Shown piece by piece: positions 1-8,548 of a stretch of DNA of 34,795 nt (its first letter is position 1; each line of letters begins with the position of its first letter). This stretch comes from Paenibacillus sp. A3 (lineage in GTDB: Bacteria; Bacillota; Bacilli; Paenibacillales; NBRC-103111), in assembly GCF_001399685.1 (NCBI RefSeq), contig NZ_JTHN01000178.1:1-34795 (forward strand), written 5' to 3'. The notes below the pieces were generated by a model that had not been told where the DNA came from, made no database searches, and was given only the letters and a program-made list of their open reading frames with translations. The position numbers and the translations under genes were made by a program.

Positions 1-500
1 GTATTGTCTTAATCACCTTGAATGGCAGCTATATTTTAAAACTGAATCCGCTAGGCGATGTTCTGGCTATTCTCCCCTGCTGGTTTCGGGGGGCCTATTC
101 CATTTTGATGCGTCATATCAGCAAGCTTGGCTATCCTGCCGTGGGCAGCACCCGCCGTGTCTTTTTTTACGGACTGATCTTCATGCTGCCAGCGCTGCCC
201 GTGTTCGACTTCCGTTTAGATCTGGACCGATTTGCCGAAGGAAGCCATCTTCTCAATCTATTATTTCTTGGCGTTGGTGCCTCCGCGCTTTGCTTTGTAA
301 CATGGAACTGGAGCGTCGGCGTTCTCGGCGCGGTCAAAACAAGCATCTACATTTACCTGGTCCCGGTCATCACCGTGGCGGCCTCTTACCTGATTCTGCA
401 TGAGAACATCACCGGAACCGCTTTATTAGGCACGTTTCTTACGCTGGCGGGATTATTTCTTTCGGAGAAAAAAGCGAAGAAGGCGAAAAAAAACACCTGA
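1..500 (+). CDS. EamA/DMT-family transporter, C-terminal part
   Basis: The reading frame is open from the left edge of the window, so the gene is cut and only about 165 residues are visible. The fragment starts with a GDVLAI...[13 protein letters not shown] stretch typical of the beginning of the second EamA repeat, followed by hydrophobic helices and a [15 protein letters not shown]...[15 protein letters not shown] segment that is characteristic of drug/metabolite exporters of this superfamily. It ends in a short Lys-rich tail. Such proteins are ten-helix inner-membrane exporters of amino acids, metabolites or drugs; the substrate cannot be inferred. A TTG at 18 is not a likely start because the homologous region clearly begins upstream. 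The stop codon lies inside the terminator hairpin that follows. Confidence 0.85.
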   Translation, partial: IVLITLNGSYILKLNPLGDVLAILPCWFRGAYSILMRHISKLGYPAVGSTRRVFFYGLIFMLPALPVFDFRLDLDRFAEGSHLLNLLFLGVGASALCFVTWNWSVGVLGAVKTSIYIYLVPVITVAASYLILHENITGTALLGTFLTLAGLFLSEKKAKKAKKNT

Positions 501-511
501 CAGGTGTTTTC
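486..511. terminator. Bidirectional intrinsic terminator
   Basis: A perfect 10-base inverted repeat (AAAACACCTG at 490-499 and CAGGTGTTTT at 501-510, one base between) with an A-run on the left gives T-tracts on both strands, longer on the minus strand. It separates the convergent EamA and AraC genes. The EamA stop codon (498-500) is inside the stem. Confidence 0.8.
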
Positions 512-543
512 CCCATTCGATATGCGAACGAAGGAGAACGGCG

Positions 544-1524
544 TCAGGTGTTCGGAAACGGCCGATTCTGGTTAACGTCATGCTGCAAGCGGTACTGCAT
601 CGGCGTGGTGCCGAGCTTTTTCTTGAATACGTAATGCAAATAATTGGCGCTGGAGAAGCCGTTCTGAAACGCAATCTGATCGATGGTAAGCTCGCTCTCG
701 GCCAACTCCTTGCAGATTTGCGCCAGCCGCACATGCTCGATGTACTCGCTGAACGTGCCTCCCGTCTGCTCGCGAAAAATGCGCTGCAGCTGTCGCGGAC
801 TGACCTGCACCCGCTCCGCCACCACCTCCAGCGTTAACGGCGCCATGTAATTGTCCTTGATGAACTGGGCGGCAAGCTGGTAGCGGTAGTTTTTCATATC
901 GCGGGACGGCAGGTCCCGCTGCGGCGTATCGTCGTAGGCGCGCGTCATCCGCAGCAGCACCTGAATGATTGATTGTTTGATCACCGTCAGGACGCCCGGC
1001 TGATTCTCGTACCAGGCCCGGTATGCGGTCATGAAGCATTCCATCGCCTTGTATTTGTCGGCCATCGGCCGCGGAGGCAGCTGCTCCAAGCGGCGGATGC
1101 ACGCTTCCGCCTCCGCCTGCTCCCAACGGGCTCCCCACGCCTCCGAATCTGCCGACTCTTCCGCATCCAGCTTCTGAATATCGATATGCAGACACAGCTC
1201 ATCCATCGCCTCGAAGGCGTCCGCCTCCTGGTAATGCAGGAGACCGGGACCGGTCAAATACATCTGGCCTTCCTGCAGCGAGTACGGCTCGCTGCCGAGA
1301 ATGACCTTCCCTTTGCCGCGCGGGATAAAATGAAACTCAAAGTCCGAATGTTTATGGAAATGAACGATCCGGCCCGGAGCAAAGCTGGTATGGTGAAAGT
1401 TCAGCATGCGAATGCCGTAACGGCCCCATTTGAACTCCACCTCCAGTCGGTCAAGCGCCGTCGGGTTTTCCAGCATCAGCTCGAACGGATACGGCCTCGC
1501 GCCGATTCGGGACTGACCGTTCAT
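544..1524 (-). CDS. AraC-family transcriptional regulator
   Basis: A 326-residue regulator with a cupin-like sensing domain in the N-terminal half (HHTSFAPGRIVHFHKHSDFEF, then GLLHYQE) and a C-terminal AraC double helix-turn-helix (about 215-320; LTLEVVAERVQVSPRQLQRIFRE and IDQIAFQNGFSSANYLHYVFKKK, ending in the usual GTTPMQYR). Family members bind a sugar or related small molecule and control neighbouring genes. Its ATG overlaps the stop codon of the upstream dehydrogenase gene (ATGA at 1521-1524), so it is translationally coupled and the last gene of a three-gene operon with two Gfo/Idh/MocA enzymes. That suggests it senses a substrate of these enzymes and probably regulates the operon. The inducer is unknown. 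Confidence 0.93.
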   Translation of the reverse strand: MNGQSRIGARPYPFELMLENPTALDRLEVEFKWGRYGIRMLNFHHTSFAPGRIVHFHKHSDFEFHFIPRGKGKVILGSEPYSLQEGQMYLTGPGLLHYQEADAFEAMDELCLHIDIQKLDAEESADSEAWGARWEQAEAEACIRRLEQLPPRPMADKYKAMECFMTAYRAWYENQPGVLTVIKQSIIQVLLRMTRAYDDTPQRDLPSRDMKNYRYQLAAQFIKDNYMAPLTLEVVAERVQVSPRQLQRIFREQTGGTFSEYIEHVRLAQICKELAESELTIDQIAFQNGFSSANYLHYVFKKKLGTTPMQYRLQHDVNQNRPFPNT

Positions 1525-2540
1525 GGCTGCAAATCGTTAAGCAGACAAGCCGCCCCGGAACGTGCGGACAAGTTCGAAGCTTCCATTAACCGCGTCAGGT
1601 CGAGCGCAAGCCCGATATTTTCGTCCGCCGTCGTCCCCTGCTGAATATGGGCTACCCACTGATGAAAAGCCGACGGGCGACCGGCAGGAAGCTCCTGCAC
1701 GCGCCATTCCTCGTCCGACGCCGTTCCGCCCTTCGCTGTGCGCACGAGCAAACGGTTGTCGTGCGTCGAATAGAGCAAGCTGCCTTCCGTGCCGTGCACT
1801 TCGATAACGAACGGCGAGTGCCGGTTGACGAAGCCCGCCTCCACAATGGCAAGCGCCCCGCTGGAATAGCGCAGCACGGACACCGCATTGTCCTCGACTT
1901 CCCGGCCGGTGACGAAGCCGTAGTTGGCCGTTACGCTCTCCGGCATGCCGAGGAACAAGCGGGCCAAATACATCGGATGGCAGCCGAGGTCGATCATCGC
2001 GCCGCCGCCGCATTGCTCGGCATTGTAGAAGTGCGCGGGAAGCCAGCCGTTCGCCGATTGATCGTTCGGAATCGCGCCGTTATGAGACAGCCGCGTGCGG
2101 ACGAGCGTCACCTCGCCGAGCAGCCCCCGGCTCAGCACGTCCTGTACGGCCAGCGTGTAGCTTTCGTTCAATCGCGGAAGCGACACTGTTAATTTGACGC
2201 CGGCCTTGCGGACCGCCTCCATAATTTCGTTGCTTTCCTTCAGCGTCGGCGCCACGACTTTTTCCGTAAAAATATGTTTGCCCGCCTGCGCCGCTGCCAC
2301 CATCACATCCTGGTGCAGGTTGGTCGGCGTATCGACAATGACCGCATCGATATCGGGCTGGGCCAGAAGCTCATCCAGCTTGTCGTAAAACCGGACGCCC
2401 CGTGCTTCCGCTTCCCGGCGTCCGCGCTCCGGCAGCTCATCCCACACGGCCACAATTTCCGTGTCCGGATGCTCCGCCGCCTGCTTCGCGTAATCGGCGG
2501 CATGCACATGCCAAAAGCTGAGCATCGCTACTCTGATCAT
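1521..2540 (-). CDS. Gfo/Idh/MocA-family oxidoreductase (second of pair)
   Basis: An NAD(P)-dependent sugar or inositol dehydrogenase-like protein of about 339 residues. It has an N-terminal Rossmann fold (IRVAMLSFWHVHAADYA) and the GKHIFTEK motif, where the usual EKP is changed to EKV. The GGGAMIDLGCHPMYLA segment carries the conserved Asp and His of the family's active site. The first glycine motif is replaced by SFWHVHA, a variant common in divergent members. I chose ATG 2540 rather than the in-frame ATG at 2549: a GGAAGG ribosome site at 2550-2555 directly abuts the earlier ATG but stands 9 bases from 2540. It lies 24 bases after the other dehydrogenase gene and overlaps the AraC gene by four bases. 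Substrate unknown. Confidence 0.9.
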   Translation of the reverse strand: MIRVAMLSFWHVHAADYAKQAAEHPDTEIVAVWDELPERGRREAEARGVRFYDKLDELLAQPDIDAVIVDTPTNLHQDVMVAAAQAGKHIFTEKVVAPTLKESNEIMEAVRKAGVKLTVSLPRLNESYTLAVQDVLSRGLLGEVTLVRTRLSHNGAIPNDQSANGWLPAHFYNAEQCGGGAMIDLGCHPMYLARLFLGMPESVTANYGFVTGREVEDNAVSVLRYSSGALAIVEAGFVNRHSPFVIEVHGTEGSLLYSTHDNRLLVRTAKGGTASDEEWRVQELPAGRPSAFHQWVAHIQQGTTADENIGLALDLTRLMEASNLSARSGAACLLNDLQP

Positions 2541-2564
2541 CGTTCCCATCCTTCCTTCCGGCGC

Positions 2565-3647
2565 TTAGTCAAAGTATACGGCTTTGCCCGTTTTCGCCGA
2601 TTCGTAGATCGCTTCGAGAATTTCGGACACGACGCAAGCCTGCTCCGGCGTGACGACCGGCTGCTTGTCATGCAGGATGGCATCGATCCACAGACGCATT
2701 TCCGTATCCGGCGCGCTCTCGCTTTGCCCGTCGTAGAAATCGACTCCGCCGCCGCCGAGCTGGATCTTGTTCATATACAAGCGGCTCAGCTTCTCGCCGT
2801 TCAGCCGGAGGCCGTCCTCCATATCCGCGCCGCCTTCCGTTCCGCACAAGGTGCTCTTCGCTTCCTTCGCATCGAGCGTGTTCAGCGCCCAGCTCGATTC
2901 CAGCATGATGGTCGCGCCGTTCTTCATCACGATCATGCCGAAGGCCGAATCTTCCACCGTAAACTTCTTCGGGTCCCAAGGTCCCCAAGCATTGGCAGCG
3001 TTTTCTTTGCCGGACAATTTATGAAATGCCGTTCCAAGCACGACCTTCGGTTCATAATTGTCCATCAGCCATAGCGTCAGATCGAGGGCATGCGTGCCGA
3101 TATCGATCAGCGGCCCTCCGCCTTGCTTATCCTCGTCCAAGAAGACGCCCCAAGTCGGCACGGCGCGGCGACGAACGGCATGCGCTTTCGCATAGTAGAT
3201 GTCGCCAAGCTCGCCTTCCTCACAGATGCGTTTCAAATAAAGGCTGTCCGCCCGGAACCGGTTGTTGTAGCCGATCGTCAGCTTCTTGCCTGTCCGTTTG
3301 GCCGCCTCGACCATCCGGCGCGCATCGGCCGCTGTCTTGGCCATCGGCTTCTCGCACATCACATGCTTGCCGGCTTCCAGTGCCGCAATCGTGATCTCCG
3401 CATGGGAATCGTTCGGCGTACACACGTGAACGACATCGATCGACGCATCCTGAAGCAGCGTTTTATAATCTTCATAGACCTTCGCTTCCGCACTGCCGTA
3501 CTTCGCTTTCGCTTCCTCGGCCCGATCGGAAATAATATCACAAAATGCGACAAGTTCAACTTGCTCCAAACGAGACAGACTCGGCAAATGCTTTCCGTTC
3601 GCAATGCCGCCGCATCCGATAATGGCAATTTTGAGCTTCTGGGACAC
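2565..3647 (-). CDS. Gfo/Idh/MocA-family oxidoreductase (first of pair)
   Basis: A 360-residue NAD(P)-dependent dehydrogenase. The Rossmann glycine motif GCGGIANGKH is at residues 11-20, the CEKP motif at 98-101, and the GGGPLIDIGTHALDL segment supplies the likely catalytic Asp182 and His186. Family members oxidise or reduce sugars, inositols and their derivatives in the cytosol. The start is GTG at 3647, supported by AGGAGG eight bases upstream. It is the first gene of an operon with a second family member and an AraC regulator. The pairing of two such enzymes with AraC is typical of sugar or polyol catabolic loci in Paenibacillaceae, but no transporter or kinase is present here to name the substrate. 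Confidence 0.93.
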   Translation of the reverse strand: MSQKLKIAIIGCGGIANGKHLPSLSRLEQVELVAFCDIISDRAEEAKAKYGSAEAKVYEDYKTLLQDASIDVVHVCTPNDSHAEITIAALEAGKHVMCEKPMAKTAADARRMVEAAKRTGKKLTIGYNNRFRADSLYLKRICEEGELGDIYYAKAHAVRRRAVPTWGVFLDEDKQGGGPLIDIGTHALDLTLWLMDNYEPKVVLGTAFHKLSGKENAANAWGPWDPKKFTVEDSAFGMIVMKNGATIMLESSWALNTLDAKEAKSTLCGTEGGADMEDGLRLNGEKLSRLYMNKIQLGGGGVDFYDGQSESAPDTEMRLWIDAILHDKQPVVTPEQACVVSEILEAIYESAKTGKAVYFD

Positions 3648-3682
3648 TTGATACGCCTCCTGTTTTTGTACGACATGCCTTC

Positions 3683-3711
3683 ATAGTAGCATGATTGAGG
3701 CGGCGATGAAA
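3683..3711 (-). promoter_or_regulatory. Promoter of the dehydrogenase-AraC operon
   Basis: On the minus strand TTTCAT (3711-3706) and TACTAT (3688-3683) are 17 bases apart, with a TG one base before the -10 (extended -10). The expected transcription start is about 30 bases before the GTG start codon. Confidence 0.55.
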
Positions 3712-3750
3712 TTGCAATTTGGCGACAGGAAAAAGTAAGATATTGCGACA
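3709..3750. promoter_or_regulatory. Operator-like repeats upstream of the dehydrogenase operon
   Basis: A perfect 12-base palindrome AAATTGCAATTT (3709-3720) overlaps the -35 element. Two direct GCGACA copies (3722-3727 and 3745-3750), 23 bases apart, follow just upstream. Spacing of about two helical turns suits the two helix-turn-helix units of AraC proteins; binding by the operon's own AraC product is an inference. Confidence 0.35.
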
Positions 3751-3788
3751 TCATTAAAAATACACAGCAATTAGAGCACAAGCGTTTG

Positions 3789-4970
3789 TTAATGGGAAGC
3801 CTCCCGCAAAAACTGTCCGATCCGGCGGACCGCTTCCTGCAGCCGGTCCTCTTCCTGAACGAGAGCAATGCGGACGTATCCTTCGCCTTCTTTGCCGAAC
3901 GCGTCGCCCGGAATAACGACGACTCCCACAGAATACAGCATTTCCCGGGAAATCTGTCGAGACGTCCAGCCTTCGGGAATCGGTGCCCAGATGAACATCG
4001 TCGCCTTCGGCTTCGGGATGCTCCAGCCGGCTTCGTTCAGCCCTTCGATCACAATATCCCGCCGCCGTTCGTACAGCGCTGCAACCGACCGGCTTCCCGG
4101 CATCATATCTTCCTCCAGCGCTGCGATGCCGGCTTGCTGCACCGCCAAAAATACGCCGTAGTCGATATTGGACTTCAACACGCGCAGAGCGCGGACCGCG
4201 TCACGCTGCCCGACCATGAAGGCGATGCGGCAGCCGGCCATATTGAAGCTTTTCGATAAGGAATGGAATTCGACGGCGATGTCCTTCGCTCCCTTGACTT
4301 CCAGGATGCTGGGCGGCTTGAACCCGTCAAACGACATCTCGGAATAAGCAAGATCGTGCACCAGCAGCAGCTCGTGCTCGCGGGCATACTCGACCAACCG
4401 TTCGAAGAACGCCAAGTCAGCCACCGCCGACAGCGGGTTGCTCGGATAGTTCAAGAGCATGAATTTGGCTTGCCGCGCCACGTCCGCCGGGATGTCCTCC
4501 AGCTTCGGCAAAAAGCCGTTATCGGCGCGCAGCGGCATATGGTAAGGCTGCACCCCGGCCAGCACCAGACTCGCGGAATAAATCGGATAACCCGGATCGG
4601 GAACCATCACGGTATCGCCGGGGTCCGTCACCGCCATCGCCAAGTGCGCCAAGCCGTCCTGCGAACCCATCAGCGTGACGATCTCGTCCTCCGGATCGAG
4701 CGTGACCCCAAACCGGTGGGCGTACCAGCGGGCGACCGTTTGCCGGAACTGCGCGCTTCCTTCCGATGTCGGATAGCCGTACAGGCCCGGATCGTTCACC
4801 GCGCGCGTCAGCGCTTCCATGACACGGGCGGACGGCGCCCGGTCCGGGCTTCCGATGCCGAGGTCGATCACATCGACGCCGCGCGCCGTCACTTCCCGCT
4901 TCCACGCCGCCATCTCAGAAAAAATAGCCGAACCCAGTTCGGCCAATCGTTTCGATTCCCATCTTTTCAT
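3789..4970 (-). CDS. PLP-dependent class I/II aminotransferase
   Basis: A 393-residue fold-type I aminotransferase. Visible motifs are YGYPTSEGSAQFR, the MGSQDGL cofactor-phosphate region, NYPSNPLSA, and SLSKSFNMAGCR with the PLP-binding Lys240. The C-terminal EGYVRIAL contains the substrate carboxylate-binding Arg. The overall pattern resembles the group often labelled LL-diaminopimelate aminotransferase or PatA/AspB-like, but the substrate cannot be settled by inspection. The ATG has GAGG about ten bases upstream. It lies 47 bases downstream of the site-2 protease gene and may be co-transcribed with it. Confidence 0.92.
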   Translation of the reverse strand: MKRWESKRLAELGSAIFSEMAAWKREVTARGVDVIDLGIGSPDRAPSARVMEALTRAVNDPGLYGYPTSEGSAQFRQTVARWYAHRFGVTLDPEDEIVTLMGSQDGLAHLAMAVTDPGDTVMVPDPGYPIYSASLVLAGVQPYHMPLRADNGFLPKLEDIPADVARQAKFMLLNYPSNPLSAVADLAFFERLVEYAREHELLLVHDLAYSEMSFDGFKPPSILEVKGAKDIAVEFHSLSKSFNMAGCRIAFMVGQRDAVRALRVLKSNIDYGVFLAVQQAGIAALEEDMMPGSRSVAALYERRRDIVIEGLNEAGWSIPKPKATMFIWAPIPEGWTSRQISREMLYSVGVVVIPGDAFGKEGEGYVRIALVQEEDRLQEAVRRIGQFLREASH

Positions 4971-5017
4971 CTATGCGTTACCTCGTTTTCCTTCCGAACG
5001 CCGATTCGGAATGTTGA

Positions 5018-6106
5018 TTATACCTTCAGTCCCGTTACCTCGTGAACGTACCACATCATGCCGATAAGAAACGCCGCAAGAAGCGCATACGCCGTCCCGA
5101 ACTTCCACCGCGCCGCCGTAGGAACTTCGTAATATTTGTCATTTTCGTATAAACGGTAATCGATCTGGCAGTGGATCATCAGATGCAGACCGTCTTCTTT
5201 CCGGAGATGCTCTATTCGGGTTACGTGGGCACGCTTGATGATTCCTTGATGCATAAGCGGCACCGTTCCTTGAAAATGAAGACCTTCCCAGAGGACGTTG
5301 ACATACTGCTGCCCGTCCAAATCCGAGAACGTGACAAAAGGCAGCTCCCGCTTATGCTCCGGGCCGGGAATCATATAGCCGTGTGCCAGCAGCGGCTCGG
5401 CCGCCACCAGAAAGCTCGCGTTGACGAACCGCTCCTCGCCCTGCTTGCGGTCCTTGACGAATTTTTTGTACAGGTCGTAGGCGAACATCGCCCAAATGAT
5501 GAAGAACAATATCGAGCGCAGATAAATGATCACGACCAGTCCTCCGATCAGGCCGACCAGCCAAAGCCAGCGCGTTACCGCCGTCGCGATCCGCCCTCCG
5601 TCAAGCGGATGAATCGGCAGCAGGTTGATCAGATTGAGAAAAAAGCCGACATAAGCGATCGAATAAAGTAGTTTACTATGATCCGGATTATCCATCGCAT
5701 AGGCTGCGCCGAATACGGCTAAGGCGCCGACCGTTCCGAGAACCGGTCCGCCTATAGCGACATACGCTTCCGTCACCGCATCCCGGGGATGCCGCTTCAT
5801 GTTGATCAGCGCGCCCAGGAACGGGATAAACACCGGGGCTGTCACCGGCAGCCCTTTTTGCTTGGCGGCAATGACGTGACCGAGCTCGTGGATGAGCAGC
5901 AGCAGTACCAAGCCGATAGCGAACTGCCACGGAAACACGATCGCATACGCGCCGATGGTCACCGCCATCGAGATGATCGCTCCCCCGAATTTGCCGAGCT
6001 TCAGCAGCGGCAGCAGCGTTTTCAGCTGCGTCAGAATGAAGGTCGCGGCTGCGCCGATATACCAAAGCGGATTTTGTTTTTTCGGTTTAGGTCTTTGCTG
6101 CAACAA
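5018..6106 (-). CDS. Site-2 protease family membrane metalloprotease
   Basis: A 362-residue protein with several membrane helices in its first 200 residues. The zinc motif HELGH is at 73-77, embedded in a helix, and NLLPIHPLDGG (161-171) supplies the third ligand Asp169, as in the SpoIVFB/S2P family. The C-terminal part, from about residue 230, is a soluble domain with no recognised motif, followed by a final hydrophobic helix. Such proteases cleave transmembrane substrates inside the bilayer. The start is TTG at 6106, supported by AAGGAG eight bases upstream. It follows the ArsC/Spx-like gene by 23 bases, so these are probably one transcript. The substrate is unknown. Confidence 0.9.
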   Translation of the reverse strand: MLQQRPKPKKQNPLWYIGAAATFILTQLKTLLPLLKLGKFGGAIISMAVTIGAYAIVFPWQFAIGLVLLLLIHELGHVIAAKQKGLPVTAPVFIPFLGALINMKRHPRDAVTEAYVAIGGPVLGTVGALAVFGAAYAMDNPDHSKLLYSIAYVGFFLNLINLLPIHPLDGGRIATAVTRWLWLVGLIGGLVVIIYLRSILFFIIWAMFAYDLYKKFVKDRKQGEERFVNASFLVAAEPLLAHGYMIPGPEHKRELPFVTFSDLDGQQYVNVLWEGLHFQGTVPLMHQGIIKRAHVTRIEHLRKEDGLHLMIHCQIDYRLYENDKYYEVPTAARWKFGTAYALLAAFLIGMMWYVHEVTGLKV

Positions 6107-6129
6107 GGCTCACACTCCTTAGATAAACC

Positions 6130-6519
6130 TTACGATTCGTTCCCCCAATTTTCTTCGTACAGCTCCGGCTTGAAGCCGACCGTCACCCGCTCCCCATCCG
6201 TCGCGACCGGCCGTTTGATCAGCTTGCCGTTCGATGCAAGCAGCTTCATTTTCTCCTCGTCGTTCAACTGCGGCAGCTTGTCCTTAAGCTGCATCTCTTT
6301 ATACACTTCGCCGGAGACGTTAAACCACTTTTTGATGTCCAGCCCGCTTTGCGGGATCAGCGTCCGAAGCTCCTCTATGGTTGGAGGCTGCTCCATGATG
6401 TGGATCGCCTCCACTTCCCATCCGTGCTCTTTGAGCCACTTCAACGCGCTCCGGCAGGTGCTGCAAGCAGGGTATTGAAAAACTTTGATCGATTTGCTCT
6501 TGCTCATGATTTCTCTCAT
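6130..6519 (-). CDS. ArsC/Spx/YusI-like thioredoxin-fold protein
   Basis: A protein of about 129 residues of the ArsC/Spx family. It has an N-terminal beta strand, then CSTCRSALKWLKEHG with a CxxC redox pair, and a LIKRPV motif in the second half typical of ArsC-like and YusI proteins. In this family the first cysteine is nucleophilic. YusI-type members are putative oxidoreductases and not proven arsenate reductases, and no arsenic genes are adjacent. The start is uncertain: ATG 6519 has AGGA five bases upstream, while ATG 6507 (MSKSKSIKV) matches the usual family length. It is the first gene of a probable operon with the site-2 protease. Confidence 0.88.
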   Translation of the reverse strand: MREIMSKSKSIKVFQYPACSTCRSALKWLKEHGWEVEAIHIMEQPPTIEELRTLIPQSGLDIKKWFNVSGEVYKEMQLKDKLPQLNDEEKMKLLASNGKLIKRPVATDGERVTVGFKPELYEENWGNES

Positions 6520-6559
6520 CCTTATCCTATCCTGAAATGGTTAACTATGACATGAATTC

Positions 6560-6589
6560 ATTATACCGATGAATCGGCTGGTCCTGCAA
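6560..6589 (-). promoter_or_regulatory. Promoter for the ArsC-like/site-2 protease genes
   Basis: On the minus strand TTGCAG (6589-6584) and a consensus TATAAT (6565-6560) are separated by 18 bases, about 40 bases before the start codon. Confidence 0.65.
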
Positions 6590-6611
6590 ATCGCGGCCGT
6601 ACGGCCAAAAG

Positions 6612-6640
6612 TTGAAAAAAGGCGGCCATGCGCAGATAAT
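6612..6640 (+). promoter_or_regulatory. Promoter of ydcF-like gene
   Basis: TTGAAA (6612-6617) and GATAAT (6635-6640) with a 17-base spacer stand 30 bases before the ATG at 6671. It is divergent from the minus-strand promoter at 6560-6589. Confidence 0.65.
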
Positions 6641-6670
6641 GGAAAAGAGTCCCACAGGAGGAGCTTAGCC

Positions 6671-7411
6671 ATGATTTATGTTCTTAAATTCATTTACAGT
6701 TTCTTGATGCCTCCCGGCTGCTTCGTTCCGCTGCTGCTCCTGATCGGCTGGTGGCTTTACGCCCGCGTCCGCCGCTCGGCCGGCATCGTTCTGTTCGCCT
6801 CGGCCTTCCTCGTCTATTTGCTCTCGATCCCGCTTGTCGGCGAAACGGCGCTGCAATCGATTGAAAATCGTTATTCGCCGCCCATGGCCCTCCAGGGCGA
6901 CGTCTACGTCATGCTGACCGGCGGAGCGGTGTCGGGGACCCCGGACGTGAGCGGTACCGGCCACTTGAGCGGCAGCACGCTGCACCGTGTCGTCGCGGTG
7001 GCCGAGCTGTACGCCGCCAAGCCGCTGCCGGTCATCGTCTCCGGCGGGCAGGTGTACGCCGATACGGCCAACGAGGGCCAATTAGCCCGCAGCAAGCTTA
7101 TCGCGCTGGGCGTTCCGGCCGAAGCGATCCGGCTGGACGACCGGAGCCGCACGACCCAAGAGAACGCGCGATACTCGAAGCAGCTTCTGGACGAAGGCGG
7201 CTGGAAGCGGCCGGTTCTTGTGACGTCGGCTTTTCATATGCCGCGCTCGGTGAAGCATTTTGCCGCGCAGCACGTTCAGGTCGTTCCGTATCCGGTCGAT
7301 TATAAGATCAGCCGCGGCACAGGCTGGACGGGAAGACTATGGATTCCGACCTCGGCGGCCATGGACGATCTGAGCCTCGCGGCCAAAGAGTATTTGGGGC
7401 TGCTTCAATAA
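6671..7411 (+). CDS. YdcF/SanA-like (DUF218) membrane-anchored protein
   Basis: A protein of about 246 residues. Two hydrophobic helices near the N-terminus (about 5-28 and 36-55) are followed by the DUF218 domain. That domain has the family motifs DVYVMLTGGAVSG, PVIVSGGQ, a DDRSRTTQENARYS acidic/Thr segment and LVTSAFHMPRSVKHF. Proteins of this group (YdcF, SanA, ElyC) are membrane proteins linked in some bacteria to cell-envelope integrity; the catalytic activity is not firmly established. The start at 6671 has AGGAGGAG (6656-6663) seven bases upstream. It is a single-gene unit with its own promoter, ending at a strong terminator shared with the convergent cobalamin operon. Confidence 0.9.
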   Translation: MIYVLKFIYSFLMPPGCFVPLLLLIGWWLYARVRRSAGIVLFASAFLVYLLSIPLVGETALQSIENRYSPPMALQGDVYVMLTGGAVSGTPDVSGTGHLSGSTLHRVVAVAELYAAKPLPVIVSGGQVYADTANEGQLARSKLIALGVPAEAIRLDDRSRTTQENARYSKQLLDEGGWKRPVLVTSAFHMPRSVKHFAAQHVQVVPYPVDYKISRGTGWTGRLWIPTSAAMDDLSLAAKEYLGLLQ

Positions 7412-7423
7412 CGAACGAAACCG

Positions 7424-7482
7424 AAAAAATCCGCTCGTTTCCCGGAACGCCTTTTAAATAAGCGGGAACGGCGGATTTTTTT
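7424..7482. terminator. Bidirectional terminator between ydcF and the cobalamin operon
   Basis: A-run plus ATCCGC...CGTTTCCCG (7424-7444) pairs with CGGGAAC...GCGGAT plus a T-run (7463-7482), a stem of about 20 base pairs with a small bulge. T-tracts on both strands fit termination of the convergent genes. Confidence 0.85.
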
Positions 7483-7486
7483 ATGG

Positions 7487-8548
7487 TTAGTGCGCAGCCT
7501 CGGACTGCTCTAATTGCCTGATGCAGCGTTCCATATCCGCAGGCAGCGGCGCGTGAAATTCCATTCGCTGGCGCGTGACAGGATGCGTCAGCCCGAGTGT
7601 GCAGGCATGCAGCGCTTGACGCCCCATTCCATAGTCCGCTGCGGGCGAAGCCGCCAGCCCGCTGTCGGCTTCGGGTATGCCCTCGGCTATTGGCGCCGGG
7701 GCACCGTACTGCAGCTGCGCGCCGTCAGCTTCCGGGATACGTCCCTCCGCAGCCGCCTTATCCACTTCGTCCGCCGTTCCGCCGGGGCCGTACATCTTAT
7801 CGCCTAGCAGCGGATGGCCAAGATGCCGCATATGCACGCGGATCTGGTGCGTCCGCCCCGTCTCCAGCCACAAGCGCACGAGCGTCGCTTCGCGAAATCT
7901 CCGCTCCACGCGGTAATGCGTGACCGCCGGATAGCCGGTTGGCGTGACGATGCGGACATGCGGCGCAAGCGGATTGCGGTCGATCGGCGCATCGACCGTG
8001 CCTTCGTCGCTCCCGATTACGCCGTGTACAAGCGCGACGTATTCCTTCTTTAGGCCGTGCGCCTGCATCTCCTCCGAAATTTGCTGATGCACGTAAGGAT
8101 TTTTGGCGACGGCCAGCACCCCGGACGTCTCCTGATCGAGCCGGTGCACGGGGCGGAAGCGGAAGCTCACGCCCTTTTCCCGCCAATAATGAACGACGCC
8201 GTTCGCCAGCGTATCCGTATAATGTCCGTGCGTCGGATGCACGATCATCCCGGCCTCCTTGTTCAGCACCAGCAGCTCGTCGTCCTCATACAAAATGTCG
8301 ATCGGAAGCGGCTGCGGCAAAATATCGTCCGACGCTTCCGTCTCCATCCGCGCGGCGACCCGGTCTCCGGCGCGTACCTTCACATCGATATATTTGCGTT
8401 CCCCGTTGACCGTAATGCCCTGCTCCGTCAGCTTCAGCCGCGAGAGAAGCTTGCGGGATACGCCCATTCGTTTTTGCAAAATCGTCCTCAGCACCATGCC
8501 GTCGTCTTCTGTCGGGACGATATATTCCAGCGGTTTATAATAGCTCAT
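7487..8548 (-). CDS. RluA-family rRNA/tRNA pseudouridine synthase
   Basis: A 353-residue enzyme that isomerises uridine to pseudouridine in rRNA or tRNA. Residues 18-68 form an S4-like RNA-binding domain (GVSRKLLSRLK...ITVNG). The catalytic HRLDQETSG motif is at 135-143 with Asp138 the nucleophile, and LETGRTHQIRVHM lies at 218-230. Residues 247-297, between KMYGPGG and GRQALHA, form an unusual Ala/Gly/Glu/Pro-rich insertion containing two IPEAD copies. The ATG at 8548 overlaps the stop codon of the adenosyltransferase gene by four bases (ATGA), so this start is chosen over longer in-frame extensions. Its place at the end of a cobalamin operon is odd functionally; the exact RNA target cannot be assigned. 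Confidence 0.92.
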   Translation of the reverse strand: MSYYKPLEYIVPTEDDGMVLRTILQKRMGVSRKLLSRLKLTEQGITVNGERKYIDVKVRAGDRVAARMETEASDDILPQPLPIDILYEDDELLVLNKEAGMIVHPTHGHYTDTLANGVVHYWREKGVSFRFRPVHRLDQETSGVLAVAKNPYVHQQISEEMQAHGLKKEYVALVHGVIGSDEGTVDAPIDRNPLAPHVRIVTPTGYPAVTHYRVERRFREATLVRLWLETGRTHQIRVHMRHLGHPLLGDKMYGPGGTADEVDKAAAEGRIPEADGAQLQYGAPAPIAEGIPEADSGLAASPAADYGMGRQALHACTLGLTHPVTRQRMEFHAPLPADMERCIRQLEQSEAAH

